Below are positions 6,479-12,314 of a DNA stretch of 12,314 nt, piece by piece. The DNA lies in contig DADO01000204.1 in NCBI GenBank assembly GCA_002509325.1, forward strand, positions 10,822 to 23,135, in the 5' to 3' direction. The DNA comes from Methanosarcina sp. UBA402. Lineage in GTDB: Archaea; Halobacteriota; Methanosarcinia; Methanosarcinales; Methanosarcinaceae. Each line of letters opens with the position of its first letter. Position 1 is the first letter of the stretch. The notes under the pieces are model-generated. The model made no database searches, was not told where the DNA came from, and saw only the letters and a program-made list of their open reading frames with translations. Made by a program: the position numbers and the translations under genes.

Positions 6479-7771
6479 TCAGATCCCTCCTCTCAGGCTC
6501 AGGACGGTTTCCAGATCCTTATCGCCTCTTCCCGACAGGTTCACGACCACAACTTCTCCCAGTTCGCCGGCTTCCGAGGCTTTTTTCAGGTAGGCAAGGG
6601 CATGGGAAGATTCCAGGGCAGGAATTATTCCTTCAAGCCTGCTCAGTTCATGAAAAGCTTCAAGGGCTTCATTGTCGGTCGCATACCGCGCTGTAACCCT
6701 GCCGCTCTCGGACAGGTAAGCAAGTTCAGGCCCAACCCCTGAGTAATCGAGCCCTGCGGAAATGGATTCAGATTCAAGGATCTGCCCATTTTTGTCCTGC
6801 AGTACTTTTGTTCTTGCACCGTGCAGGATCCCTTCTTCTCCTGCACAGAGGCAGGCTGAGTGAAGGGCTGCTTTTTCCGTACATTTCAGGGCTTTTCCTC
6901 CGGCTTCTACAGCAATCAGTTTGACTTCCTTATTCCCGACAAAGGGATGGAAGATTCCCATTGCATTGCTTCCACCGCCTGCACAGGCAATAATGGAATC
7001 AGGCATGTGCCCTTCTTTTTGCAAAATCTGTTCCTTTACTTCGCGCCCTATTACGCTCTGGAAATCCCTTACTATTACAGGGTAGGGATGAGGCCCTACA
7101 ACCGAGCCTATGAGATAATGCGTGTTTTCTATGTTTGTGACCCAGTCCCTGAAAGCCTCATTAATAGCATCCTTAAGGGTTTTTGAGCCGGTTTCCACGG
7201 GTTTTACTTCAGTGCCCATGAGTTCCATACGGTACGCGTTCATCTGCTGGCGTTTGACATCTTTAGCCCCCATGTACACAACGGTTTCAAACCCTAGATT
7301 CGCCCCTGCCATAGCGGTTGCAGTCCCGTGCTGTCCTGCCCCGGTTTCAGCAATCAGCCTGGTTTTCCCCATGTATTTTGCAAGCAGAGCCTGCCCTATG
7401 GCATTGTTTAACTTGTGGGCTCCTCCGTGCACAAGGTCTTCCCGTTTAAGATAGATCTTTGACCCGTATTTTTTACTCAGGTTCCTGGCAAAGTAAAGTG
7501 GGGTTTTCCTGCCTGCAAACTCCTGCAGGTAATGGTCAAGCTCGGCAAGGAATTCGGGATCGTTTTTGTACTGCTCGTATCCTTCTTCCAGTTCCTTTAA
7601 AGCCGGCATGAGGACTTCGGGTACGTATTGTCCCCCGTATTTTCCGTATTTTCCTTTTACCTGGCCTGTTTCACCGACTTTCGAATTTTTCTTTGAACCA
7701 GCAAGCTCATTTGCGAGTTCATTTAAATCTGAGTCCTTTATCGGAAATTCTGAAACTTTAATTTCTGTCAA
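6479..7771 (-). CDS. trpB: Tryptophan synthase beta subunit (TrpB1 type)
   Basis: TrpB is the PLP-dependent subunit that condenses indole with serine to form tryptophan. The PLP Schiff-base lysine is Lys120 in EDLVHGGAHKLNNAIGQ. AETGAGQHGTATA carries the catalytic glutamate, and the glycine loop CAGGGSNAMG binds the PLP phosphate. The short TrpB1-type architecture next to trpA points to a conventional alpha2beta2 complex. Translation probably begins at TTG 7771, 8 bases after GGGAG. This gives 430 residues, with about 40 extra at the N-terminus (hydrophilic, KKNSKVGETGQVKG) before the conserved KYGGQYVPEVLMPAL. No ATG or GTG with a good site lies nearer the conserved start, so the extension may be real. 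It lies 257 bases downstream of trpC, the largest gap in the operon. Confidence 0.97.
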   Translation of the reverse strand: MTEIKVSEFPIKDSDLNELANELAGSKKNSKVGETGQVKGKYGKYGGQYVPEVLMPALKELEEGYEQYKNDPEFLAELDHYLQEFAGRKTPLYFARNLSKKYGSKIYLKREDLVHGGAHKLNNAIGQALLAKYMGKTRLIAETGAGQHGTATAMAGANLGFETVVYMGAKDVKRQQMNAYRMELMGTEVKPVETGSKTLKDAINEAFRDWVTNIENTHYLIGSVVGPHPYPVIVRDFQSVIGREVKEQILQKEGHMPDSIIACAGGGSNAMGIFHPFVGNKEVKLIAVEAGGKALKCTEKAALHSACLCAGEEGILHGARTKVLQDKNGQILESESISAGLDYSGVGPELAYLSESGRVTARYATDNEALEAFHELSRLEGIIPALESSHALAYLKKASEAGELGEVVVVNLSGRGDKDLETVLSLRGGI

Positions 7772-7886
7772 TTCAATTACTCCCTTGTCTTTTTGATGTA
7801 ATCGTGTAGCATGATTTGATCGATTCCGTCAGTGTAGTTTTAGGTTCGTTATTGAAGCTGATCCTGTTATTGAGACAAAATTTAGT

Positions 7887-7974
7887 TTTGGATGGTTCTT
7901 GAACGGATTTTGAATGAAATTTGAATGAATTTTAACTGGATTTTCAGTTGATTTTGAATGAATTTCGAATGGAT
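7887..7974. repeat. 11-bp tandem repeat, 8 degenerate copies, between trpC and trpB
   Basis: Units of consensus TTTGAATGAAT begin at 7887, 7898, 7909, 7920, 7931, 7942, 7953 and 7964. The 7920 and 7953 units match the consensus exactly, while the others differ at one to six positions. The array fills a third of the 257-bp gap between trpC and trpB. The rest of the gap holds no ORF, clear TATA box or strong hairpin that I can see. An 11-bp period is near one helical turn and is not a coding period. Confidence 0.8.
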
Positions 7975-8028
7975 TTTTCAACCCGTCCAGTCAGGCTGAA
8001 AGCTCCGAAAAGTCTGGAAAAACAGTTA

Positions 8029-8841
8029 TTAACGCCAACCAGCGCTCTGGACGAATTCTTTCGTTTTATCAAAAACAGAAGCACTTTCCATAAGTGCTGA
8101 GCCTATAAGCACGGCATCTGTGCCTGCCTGGATTACCCGCCTGACATCTCCTGGGCTGTTCATGCCGCTCTCGCTTATTATTAGATGCCTTGTCCCATGG
8201 TCAAGGTCATATTCCCGGATAAGGGGTGCCAGCTCTTCTGTAGTGCCCAGGTCAATTTTGAGTGTTTCAAAGTCCCGGTTATTAATTCCTATAACTTTTG
8301 CGTCGGTTTCCAGGGCTAAATCAAGTTCTTTCCTGTTGTGGACCTCAACCAGGGGCTCAAATCCCTTCTCAAGGGCAAGCTCAACAAATGCTCCAAGTTC
8401 TTCACCAAGGATGCCTGCAATCAGGAGCACAAGATCGTTTTCGGCTTCTTCAAGCTGCATCCTGTCAATAATGAAGTCCTTCCTGAGGACGGGCAAGCAT
8501 ACAGTTTTTCGGACTGCATCCAGGTTTTCAAGCGAACCCCGGAACACCCCGGGCTCGGTCAGGACCGAAATTGCAACAGCTCCAGCTTCTTCCATCTCAA
8601 GTGCAAGTTCGGCAGCCACCGCAGGTGGGATTTCCCTGAAAGCTCTGCCTGGTGATGCGGGCTTGACCTCTGTAATTACAGGCACCAACCCGTCGGCTTT
8701 TGCATCTGCCACCGCAGAGAAAAAGTCCCTTTTCTCAAATCCTGCCTTTCCTGCCTTTAAGCCTTCAGATAGGGGCTGAGGTCCCAAAGCCAGGACGCGG
8801 GCTTTTGTTGTGTTCAGGATATGGCGAATTGAAGTGTGCAT
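8029..8841 (-). CDS. trpC: Indole-3-glycerol-phosphate synthase
   Basis: TrpC closes the ring of CdRP to give indole-3-glycerol phosphate, the substrate of TrpA. This 270-residue protein is a monofunctional (beta/alpha)8 enzyme. Matching it to the Sulfolobus enzyme, Lys60 in ITEVKPASPG and Lys121 in LRKDFIID are the two catalytic lysines. Glu167 (PLVEVHN), Asn188 (GINNRDF) and Glu224 (ISESGM) complete the active site, and IGSALM binds phosphate. The ATG at 8841 follows GGTGAT with a 5-base spacer. It is the first gene of the operon, about 30 bases after the predicted transcription start. The 257-bp gap to trpB is unusually wide for this otherwise compact operon. Confidence 0.97.
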   Translation of the reverse strand: MHTSIRHILNTTKARVLALGPQPLSEGLKAGKAGFEKRDFFSAVADAKADGLVPVITEVKPASPGRAFREIPPAVAAELALEMEEAGAVAISVLTEPGVFRGSLENLDAVRKTVCLPVLRKDFIIDRMQLEEAENDLVLLIAGILGEELGAFVELALEKGFEPLVEVHNRKELDLALETDAKVIGINNRDFETLKIDLGTTEELAPLIREYDLDHGTRHLIISESGMNSPGDVRRVIQAGTDAVLIGSALMESASVFDKTKEFVQSAGWR

Positions 8842-8864
8842 TGCGTATCACCAAAGTGCATTTA

Positions 8865-8900
8865 TGTACAACAATGTCTGATGAAGTACTTTATATAAAA
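8865..8900 (-). promoter_or_regulatory. trp operon promoter with TGTACA operator candidate
   Basis: On the minus strand TTTTATATAA (8900-8891) is a good TATA box, preceded by AAAACCC as a possible weak BRE. A start site 22-27 bases on would be near 8870, leaving a 30-nt leader for trpC. The palindrome TGTACA (8865-8870) sits on the predicted start site. A second GTAC palindrome, AGTACT (8885-8890), abuts the TATA box exactly 20 bp away. TGTACA is the core of the box bound by the TrpY repressor in Methanothermobacter, so a tryptophan-responsive repressor is a reasonable inference, not shown here. Confidence 0.65.
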
Positions 8901-9187
8901 GGGTTTTGGATGGGGTTGATGAACAGGTATAGTGAACTCTTTTAAGAGTCTTAATTTAAAAAGGCAGAAATTTCTAAATTTATTCAAAACAATTGGGCTC
9001 TAATTGCGCTGAGCGAGGAGCAAGATCCACTAAAATTTAAAAAGTTTTAAAAATTTGCTGAAATAAAATGCTAGCCAGAAGATTAATAGAAAATTCTTAT
9101 GAAAAGTGAATGAAAATTATAATGAAAAAACCTTGACAAAATTGGGTAATAAGAATTGATAAAAATTAATGACAAGTAGTCTAAAAT

Positions 9188-9282
9188 GTTAATAAATTTA
9201 GCGGGAAAAGGTTAAAAAGTTGATAAAATTTAGCGGGAAAAGGTTAAAAAGTTGATAAAATTTAGCGGGAAAAGGTTAAAAA
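9188..9282. repeat. 32-bp tandem repeat, nearly 3 copies, downstream of pheT
   Basis: Identical units beginning AGCGGGAAAAGG start at 9200, 9232 and 9264. The third is cut after 19 bases, and a partial unit end precedes the first. The array lies in the 486-bp gap 8842-9327 between pheT and trpC. The remaining part (about 8930-9187) is AT-rich with scattered direct repeats. It shows no ORF or RNA gene that I can support. Confidence 0.92.
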
Positions 9283-9300
9283 AACTTATTCTACTAAATA

Positions 9301-9319
9301 GAAAAAAATAGAAAAAATA
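9301..9319 (-). terminator. Oligo-T terminator downstream of pheT
   Basis: On the minus strand two T-runs (six and seven T) separated by CTA lie 10-27 bases past the pheT stop. Such tracts are enough to terminate archaeal RNA polymerase. No stem is needed or seen. Confidence 0.55.
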
Positions 9320-9327
9320 GGAAATCT

Positions 9328-10956
9328 TTAACCAATAAGGTCATTAAGATTAAGTTCAAGCCCGACGACTGCATATCCGAGAGCAAAATTGCTTATGACC
9401 TCAGGGTGGAATTCTCCAAAGACTCCAAGTTTTTTGCCTTTGACATAAACATCAGCCCTTCTACCTTCAAGAAAAGCAGGATCTTCGGACTCTTTTACCT
9501 CATAGGAAATCATCATTTCCCTCATAAAGGCGTCTACAACCTCATAAATCTCGGTAAAGTTAGCCTGTGGATGAATTGAGACTGCAGCTACTTGCTGGCC
9601 TGTTGTTTCGTTGCTCACTACCTCCCCAAACTCAAAGATTTTCTGAGGAAGTTCCCTGTGCTGGTTTAAAGCAAGGATTTCAAGGAGATTAGGAAGCAGG
9701 GCTGTCCTGAGCATTGTCTGGTCTTCGCTGATAGGGTGCAGGATATAGGTAACGTCATCTGTTTTTTGTCTGCGCATGTTCTCGAAGTTAATTTTTTCGC
9801 TGGTTAGCGTAAAGGGCATGACCTCATAGTAGCCTAGGCCTACCATTATTTCGTTTACAGGGGAACGGAGCTGAGAAATCGGGTGAGATTTTCCTGCGGT
9901 ATAAGTCTCAGGAATACTTACTTTGATGTTTTCGTAACCGTAACCTTTGGCAATATCCTCTACAAGGTCGTAGTTGTGAAGAATATCAGCTCTGTAAGCC
10001 GGGACTTTTACTTCAACAGTGTCATCATCAAGGGCTTCTGCTCCAAAGCGCATTCTCTTTAGCTGTTTAACAATTTCTTCTATGGAGAGTTCCATGCCGA
10101 GAAGGGTTTTCACTTCAGCTTTTGTAAGTAGCCTGGCTTTTGGTTCTAGGTCAGGCAGGGTGAGTTCGCCGCAGTCGGGTCTGATAACCTTCACAAACTC
10201 GATCTGCCCGCCCCTTTCCGCGAGGGCTGTGACGACGATGTTCAGGGCAGTGTAAACAGCATCTCCAAGCCCTGTTACATCGATAAAGAGATCGGTTGTT
10301 TGCTCGGTCACACTTGTAAGTGTCCCGTTAATAATAGGCGGGAAGGACAGTACATTGTCGTCTGCATCCAGGATAATCGGGTATTTATCAAAGCCTCTGA
10401 CAAGATGGGCAAACCTCATGCCTTTGGGATGTTTTTCCAGGATTTCGGTCATGCTCATTTTTTCGGTGTAGTCAAGCGGCACGAACTCGAAACTTGGGTC
10501 AACAGCCATATACCTGAAAGGCGGCTTTATGTTTGAGAGGTCATGCACGCCTATAGACACTTTTTTCCTGTTTCTTCCAAGCCCCCAGTGCAGGTCTTCC
10601 TGAAGGTCCATAAGGGATTTTATGGAAGAGGATGTGAATTTTACGCCTCTTACAACCGCACACCCAAGAAATGGCCTGATTTTCAGGATATCTTCGCTGA
10701 CCGAGATCGAAACCTTTGAAGGCTTTACCTCATATTCGGACAGTCCGGTCTCAAGGTCCAGAAAACCTCGCATTGCCCTGGCTGCCCCTTCCACACTATA
10801 AAGGTCAGGCCTGTCAGGGAAGAACTCGATATCGATATATTCTTCTTCAATTCTTTCGATATCAGCTCCTATCATGGGCACCCTTTTTATGATGGTTTCC
10901 TTATCGGTTCCTGTGAGTTCTTCTAGGTCGTCATATTGCAAGGTAATTACTGGCAT
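9328..10956 (-). CDS. pheT: Phenylalanyl-tRNA synthetase beta subunit (archaeal type)
   Basis: PheT is the beta subunit of the alpha2beta2 enzyme that charges tRNA-Phe in the cytoplasm. It provides the editing site that removes mischarged tyrosine. I take ATG 10956 (MPVITLQYDDLEELTG), giving 542 residues, the normal archaeal/eukaryal length. GAGATGA lies 7 bases upstream. The frame stays open to 11121, but the extra 55 residues match nothing in the family. The B3/B4 editing domain spans about 95-265 (HWGLGRNRKKVSIGVHD, INGTLTSVTEQTTDLFIDVTG). The B5 domain follows, with VPAYRADILHNYDLVEDIAKGYGYENI. The C-terminal synthetase-like core includes ISEDQTMLRTALLPNLLE and IFEFGEV. No pheS is in the window. 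It lies upstream of trp on the same strand, but T-runs and a separate trp promoter make independent transcription likely. Confidence 0.97.
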   Translation of the reverse strand: MPVITLQYDDLEELTGTDKETIIKRVPMIGADIERIEEEYIDIEFFPDRPDLYSVEGAARAMRGFLDLETGLSEYEVKPSKVSISVSEDILKIRPFLGCAVVRGVKFTSSSIKSLMDLQEDLHWGLGRNRKKVSIGVHDLSNIKPPFRYMAVDPSFEFVPLDYTEKMSMTEILEKHPKGMRFAHLVRGFDKYPIILDADDNVLSFPPIINGTLTSVTEQTTDLFIDVTGLGDAVYTALNIVVTALAERGGQIEFVKVIRPDCGELTLPDLEPKARLLTKAEVKTLLGMELSIEEIVKQLKRMRFGAEALDDDTVEVKVPAYRADILHNYDLVEDIAKGYGYENIKVSIPETYTAGKSHPISQLRSPVNEIMVGLGYYEVMPFTLTSEKINFENMRRQKTDDVTYILHPISEDQTMLRTALLPNLLEILALNQHRELPQKIFEFGEVVSNETTGQQVAAVSIHPQANFTEIYEVVDAFMREMMISYEVKESEDPAFLEGRRADVYVKGKKLGVFGEFHPEVISNFALGYAVVGLELNLNDLIG

Positions 10957-11121
10957 TGAAAATTCATCTCGTCTTTTGCTGACTAACTTAATCCCAAACA
11001 TACTAACTTTAGATTTAAATGCTTTTGTTTCAGGAGAGGTTTTGAAGAACTTCAGCACAGATCTGAAGCTCTGGAAAGCTTGCAGGCAGGAAACCTGAGA
11101 GAATACAATCCCAGAGGGCAA

Positions 11122-11141
11122 GCTTGTAATATATTTTTTGA
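11122..11141 (-). promoter_or_regulatory. Possible pheT promoter
   Basis: The minus strand reads CAAAAAATATATTACAAG, an A-rich TATA-like element that would start transcription near 11108 and leave a leader of about 150 nt. The stronger, nearly palindromic TATA at 11346-11357 could also fire leftward, so the choice is uncertain. Confidence 0.35.
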
Positions 11142-11170
11142 AGAAGCAGCATAGATTGATTTTTCACAAG

Positions 11171-11218
11171 CCTTTAGAATTACCTTTAGAATAACTTTTA
11201 GAATAACCTTTTGAATAA
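11171..11218. repeat. 12-bp tandem repeat, 4 copies, upstream of pheT
   Basis: Units CCTTTAGAATTA, CCTTTAGAATAA, CTTTTAGAATAA and CCTTTTGAATAA follow each other without gaps. The array lies in the 389-bp stretch 10957-11345 between pheT and the plus-strand genes. That stretch otherwise shows only the pheT leader and promoter candidates. The array reads as QKVILKVILK on the minus strand, but the frame has no ribosome binding site. Confidence 0.85.
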
Positions 11219-11345
11219 CAAGTTTCGTGCCCATATTTTTCGAGTGTCATGTACGGGATTTAAGTATTGAACTGAAAAATCAATAGCATTCAAACCTATG
11301 ACTTTGTGAATTTTATCTTCAACTATAACGCTTATTAAGTTTTAG

Positions 11346-11361
11346 TTTATATATAAAGTAC
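11346..11361 (+). promoter_or_regulatory. Strong TATA promoter of the desulforedoxin/DUF2180 genes
   Basis: TTTATATATAAA (11346-11357) is a strong TATA box. A start near 11380 would give a leader of about 70 nt to the desulforedoxin-like remnant and would also serve the two DUF2180 genes downstream. The 12-base string TATATAAAGTAC (11350-11361) is identical to the trp promoter in the same orientation relative to transcription. Confidence 0.6.
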
Positions 11362-11449
11362 GAAAATTCTGTTTTGACAAAAATAATGAGGGGAGTCAAT
11401 ACAGGAAATAAAATTACTTCAAAAATTAAATTTGAGGGGTGAACGGTTT

Positions 11450-11564
11450 ACTAGTGTATCTGCTAAAGAAGAAAGATACTGCTGTGAGATCTGCGATAAC
11501 GAGATTGTCGTAGAAAAAGTAGGGCAGAACTCTTGTTTGTTGTGGAGAAGAGATGACTCTGTAG
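11450..11564 (+). pseudogene. Desulforedoxin-like protein, frameshifted and without a normal start
   Basis: Desulforedoxins are tiny iron proteins with one Fe bound by four cysteines. The frame from 11456 reads VSAKEERYCCEICDNEIVVEKVGQ with the CxxC pair. From 11529 the next frame reads TLVCCGEEMTL and stops at TAG 11562-11564. Joined, these match the whole desulforedoxin layout (Cys-x2-Cys, then Cys-Cys-Gly-Glu-x-Met), so one extra base (or two missing) near 11525-11530 breaks the gene. A GAGGGGTGA ribosome binding site (11434-11442) is placed for a start at 11450-11452, but that codon is ACT, not ATG. A TTG at 11432 is in frame but precedes the binding site. There is no neelaredoxin domain. 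It is a decayed gene unless the two lesions are sequence errors. I rely on motif recognition, not an alignment. Confidence 0.7.
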
Positions 11565-11607
11565 ATTAAGAATAAATCTACCTATTAACCTTGTTTATGA
11601 AGTGTGT

Positions 11608-11627
11608 AAGTACCTGTATAGGTGCTT
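11608..11627 (+). other. Hairpin before the first DUF2180 gene
   Basis: AAGTACCT and AGGTGCTT form an 8-bp stem (one G-U pair) around the tetraloop GTAT. It lies 44 bases past the desulforedoxin remnant and 52 bases before the ATG at 11680. No T-run follows directly, so it could be a processing or attenuation element as easily as a weak terminator. Confidence 0.45.
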
Positions 11628-11679
11628 CAGGCTGAAAATGTTCGGACAAAGAAATTATTTTCTGAGTGGAGGAAAATCG

Positions 11680-11910
11680 ATGAAATGCTACGAATGTGCC
11701 AGAGAAGGTAAAGATACTGATGCTGTTGGGATTTGTATTGTGTGTGGGAGAGGGGTTTGTAAGGAGCACCTTATCCATGAGGAAACTCCTGTATGGGAAG
11801 GAAACTATCCGATAGAGCTGAAACCTGATACTGAACATATCAAAAGAATTGTCTGCCTTCCCTGCCATGTTGCATTGAAGGAGAACTGCCTGTTTAATGA
11901 GGTTTGTTGA
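11680..11910 (+). CDS. DUF2180 family cysteine-rich protein, copy 1
   Basis: This 76-residue cytoplasmic protein matches the methanogen DUF2180 family, whose function is unknown. The start is ATG 11680, 8 bases after GTGGAGG. The frame extends upstream to 11602, but those 26 residues lack a binding site and family likeness. Ligand-like residues are Cys3, Cys6, Cys19, Cys22, Cys27, His30, Cys59 and Cys62, with further Cys at 70 and 76. The spacing C-x2-C, x12, C-x2-C-x4-C-x2-H, then C-x2-C suggests two zinc sites in a cross-braced B-box-like fold. That is inferred from spacing. A second copy starts 11 bases later and a desulforedoxin remnant lies upstream, hinting at redox or metal-related work, but no specific role can be assigned. 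Confidence 0.85.
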   Translation: MKCYECAREGKDTDAVGICIVCGRGVCKEHLIHEETPVWEGNYPIELKPDTEHIKRIVCLPCHVALKENCLFNEVC

Positions 11911-11921
11911 GGTGATCAAAA

Positions 11922-12143
11922 ATGCTGAAATGTTACGACTGCGCCGACAAGAACAAAATCAATGAAGCAGTGGGTGTTTGCATTGTCTGTGGAAAAGGCC
12001 TCTGCATGGAGCACATCAAGCAGGTAGAATTCCCCATGAAAGGAGGATATCCAATGTCCCATGTGACACTGAAGAAAGATCTTCCCAGGATGCTGTGCCG
12101 TGAGTGCATTGACTCAATTTTTGGAGTGGACTTCTGCGTTTAA
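11922..12143 (+). CDS. DUF2180 family cysteine-rich protein, copy 2
   Basis: A 73-residue paralogue of the preceding gene, with the same metal-ligand pattern: Cys4, Cys7, Cys20, Cys23, Cys28, His31, Cys59 and Cys62, plus a Cys at 72. The two share KCY-x-C near the N-terminus, then EAVGVCIVCGKGLCMEH (AVGICIVCGRGVCKEH in copy 1), and differ in the middle. Its ribosome binding site GAGGTGATC overlaps the stop codon of copy 1, and only 11 bases separate the genes, so they are surely co-transcribed and perhaps coupled. A heteromeric pair is possible. The family function is unknown. Confidence 0.87.
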   Translation: MLKCYDCADKNKINEAVGVCIVCGKGLCMEHIKQVEFPMKGGYPMSHVTLKKDLPRMLCRECIDSIFGVDFCV

Positions 12144-12251
12144 ATCCAAGATGATAGGTGACCTGATTTAGAAGAACATTAAAAAGTGGTGGAGAGTAAA
12201 AAGAAAATGAGGTTTAACTTAATCTAATTTATTTTATTTAGTAACTATTCA

Positions 12252-12272
12252 GGTAGCCTTTTGAAGGCTGCC
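12252..12272 (+). terminator. Hairpin terminator after the DUF2180 pair
   Basis: GGTAGCCTT and AAGGCTGCC pair over 9 bases (one G-U) around a TTG loop, followed by CAATTTTCC. This lies 109 bases after the last stop codon. A T-rich stretch at 12225-12239 precedes it and may itself stop transcription. No gene is visible from 12144 to the window end. Confidence 0.6.
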
Positions 12273-12314
12273 CAATTTTCCTCGTTCCAAAGAAAAATTG
12301 GATATAAAATGACT

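Noticed and set aside
8842..8870. Trp leader peptide or attenuator
   Set aside because: The leader is only about 30 nt and holds no Trp-codon ORF or alternate hairpins. Attenuation of the enteric type does not fit.
8934..8947. Small hairpin ACTCTTTTAAGAGT upstream of the trp promoter
   Set aside because: The stem is five bases in AT-rich DNA with no T-run, so it is not distinguishable from chance.
9188..9282. CRISPR array
   Set aside because: The units are contiguous with no unique spacers, there are too few copies, and no cas genes are near.
10957..11121. 55-residue N-terminal extension of PheT in the open frame
   Set aside because: The family begins at the MPVITL strand. ATG 10956 has a GAGATGA site at good spacing, and the extension has neither a binding site nor family likeness.
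11386..11442. 18-codon ORF starting MRGVNTG after the TATA box
   Set aside because: It lacks a ribosome binding site and overlaps the binding site of the desulforedoxin remnant. It is more likely leader sequence.
11578..11919. 113-codon minus-strand ORF over the first DUF2180 gene
   Set aside because: It is the antisense of a recognised Cys-rich gene with a good start and has no promoter or binding site of its own.

Overview
The window looks like chromosomal DNA of a methanogenic archaeon, most likely Methanosarcina or a close relative. The grounds are archaeal TATA-type promoters, GGTGA/GAGG ribosome binding sites, GTG and TTG starts, an archaeal-type PheT, and a pair of DUF2180 proteins, a family I know from methanogens. 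The species assignment is inference from protein style, not from a search.

Layout. (1) 1-889: one plus-strand gene for an acidic, helical protein of unknown function, with a TATA element and a 9-bp inverted repeat upstream. (2) 890-1013: a convergent intergenic region filled with tandem repeats. (3) 1014-8841, minus strand: a complete tryptophan operon, transcribed trpC-trpB-trpA-trpD-trpF-trpE-(small repeat ORF)-trpG. It encodes every step from chorismate to tryptophan: anthranilate synthase (TrpE/TrpG), phosphoribosyl transfer (TrpD), isomerisation (TrpF), indole-glycerol-phosphate formation (TrpC) and tryptophan synthase (TrpA/TrpB). Most genes abut or overlap; trpC-trpB (257 bp), trpE-trpG (236 bp) and trpA-trpD (95 bp) are the exceptions. 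A promoter with a TATA box and two GTAC-core elements 20 bp apart lies just upstream of trpC. (4) 8842-9327: AT-rich intergenic DNA with a 32-bp tandem repeat and the T-rich end of pheT. (5) 9328-10956, minus strand: pheT, the phenylalanyl-tRNA synthetase beta subunit. (6) 10957-11345: leader and promoter DNA with a 12-bp tandem repeat. (7) 11346-12314, plus strand: a strong TATA box, a broken desulforedoxin-like gene, two tandem DUF2180 cysteine-rich proteins and a terminator-like hairpin.

The most unusual feature is the density of short tandem repeats. Units of 11, 12, 15, 21 and 32 bp occur in most intergenic gaps, and two arrays are coding or probably coding. One adds 21 charged pentapeptides (about 105 residues) to the N-terminal domain of TrpE. 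The other forms the core of a 69-codon ORF between trpE and trpG that has a good ribosome binding site and overlaps the trpG start by 4 bp. The desulforedoxin remnant is the second notable item: its four iron-ligand cysteines survive, but only if two reading frames are joined, and it lacks a conventional start.
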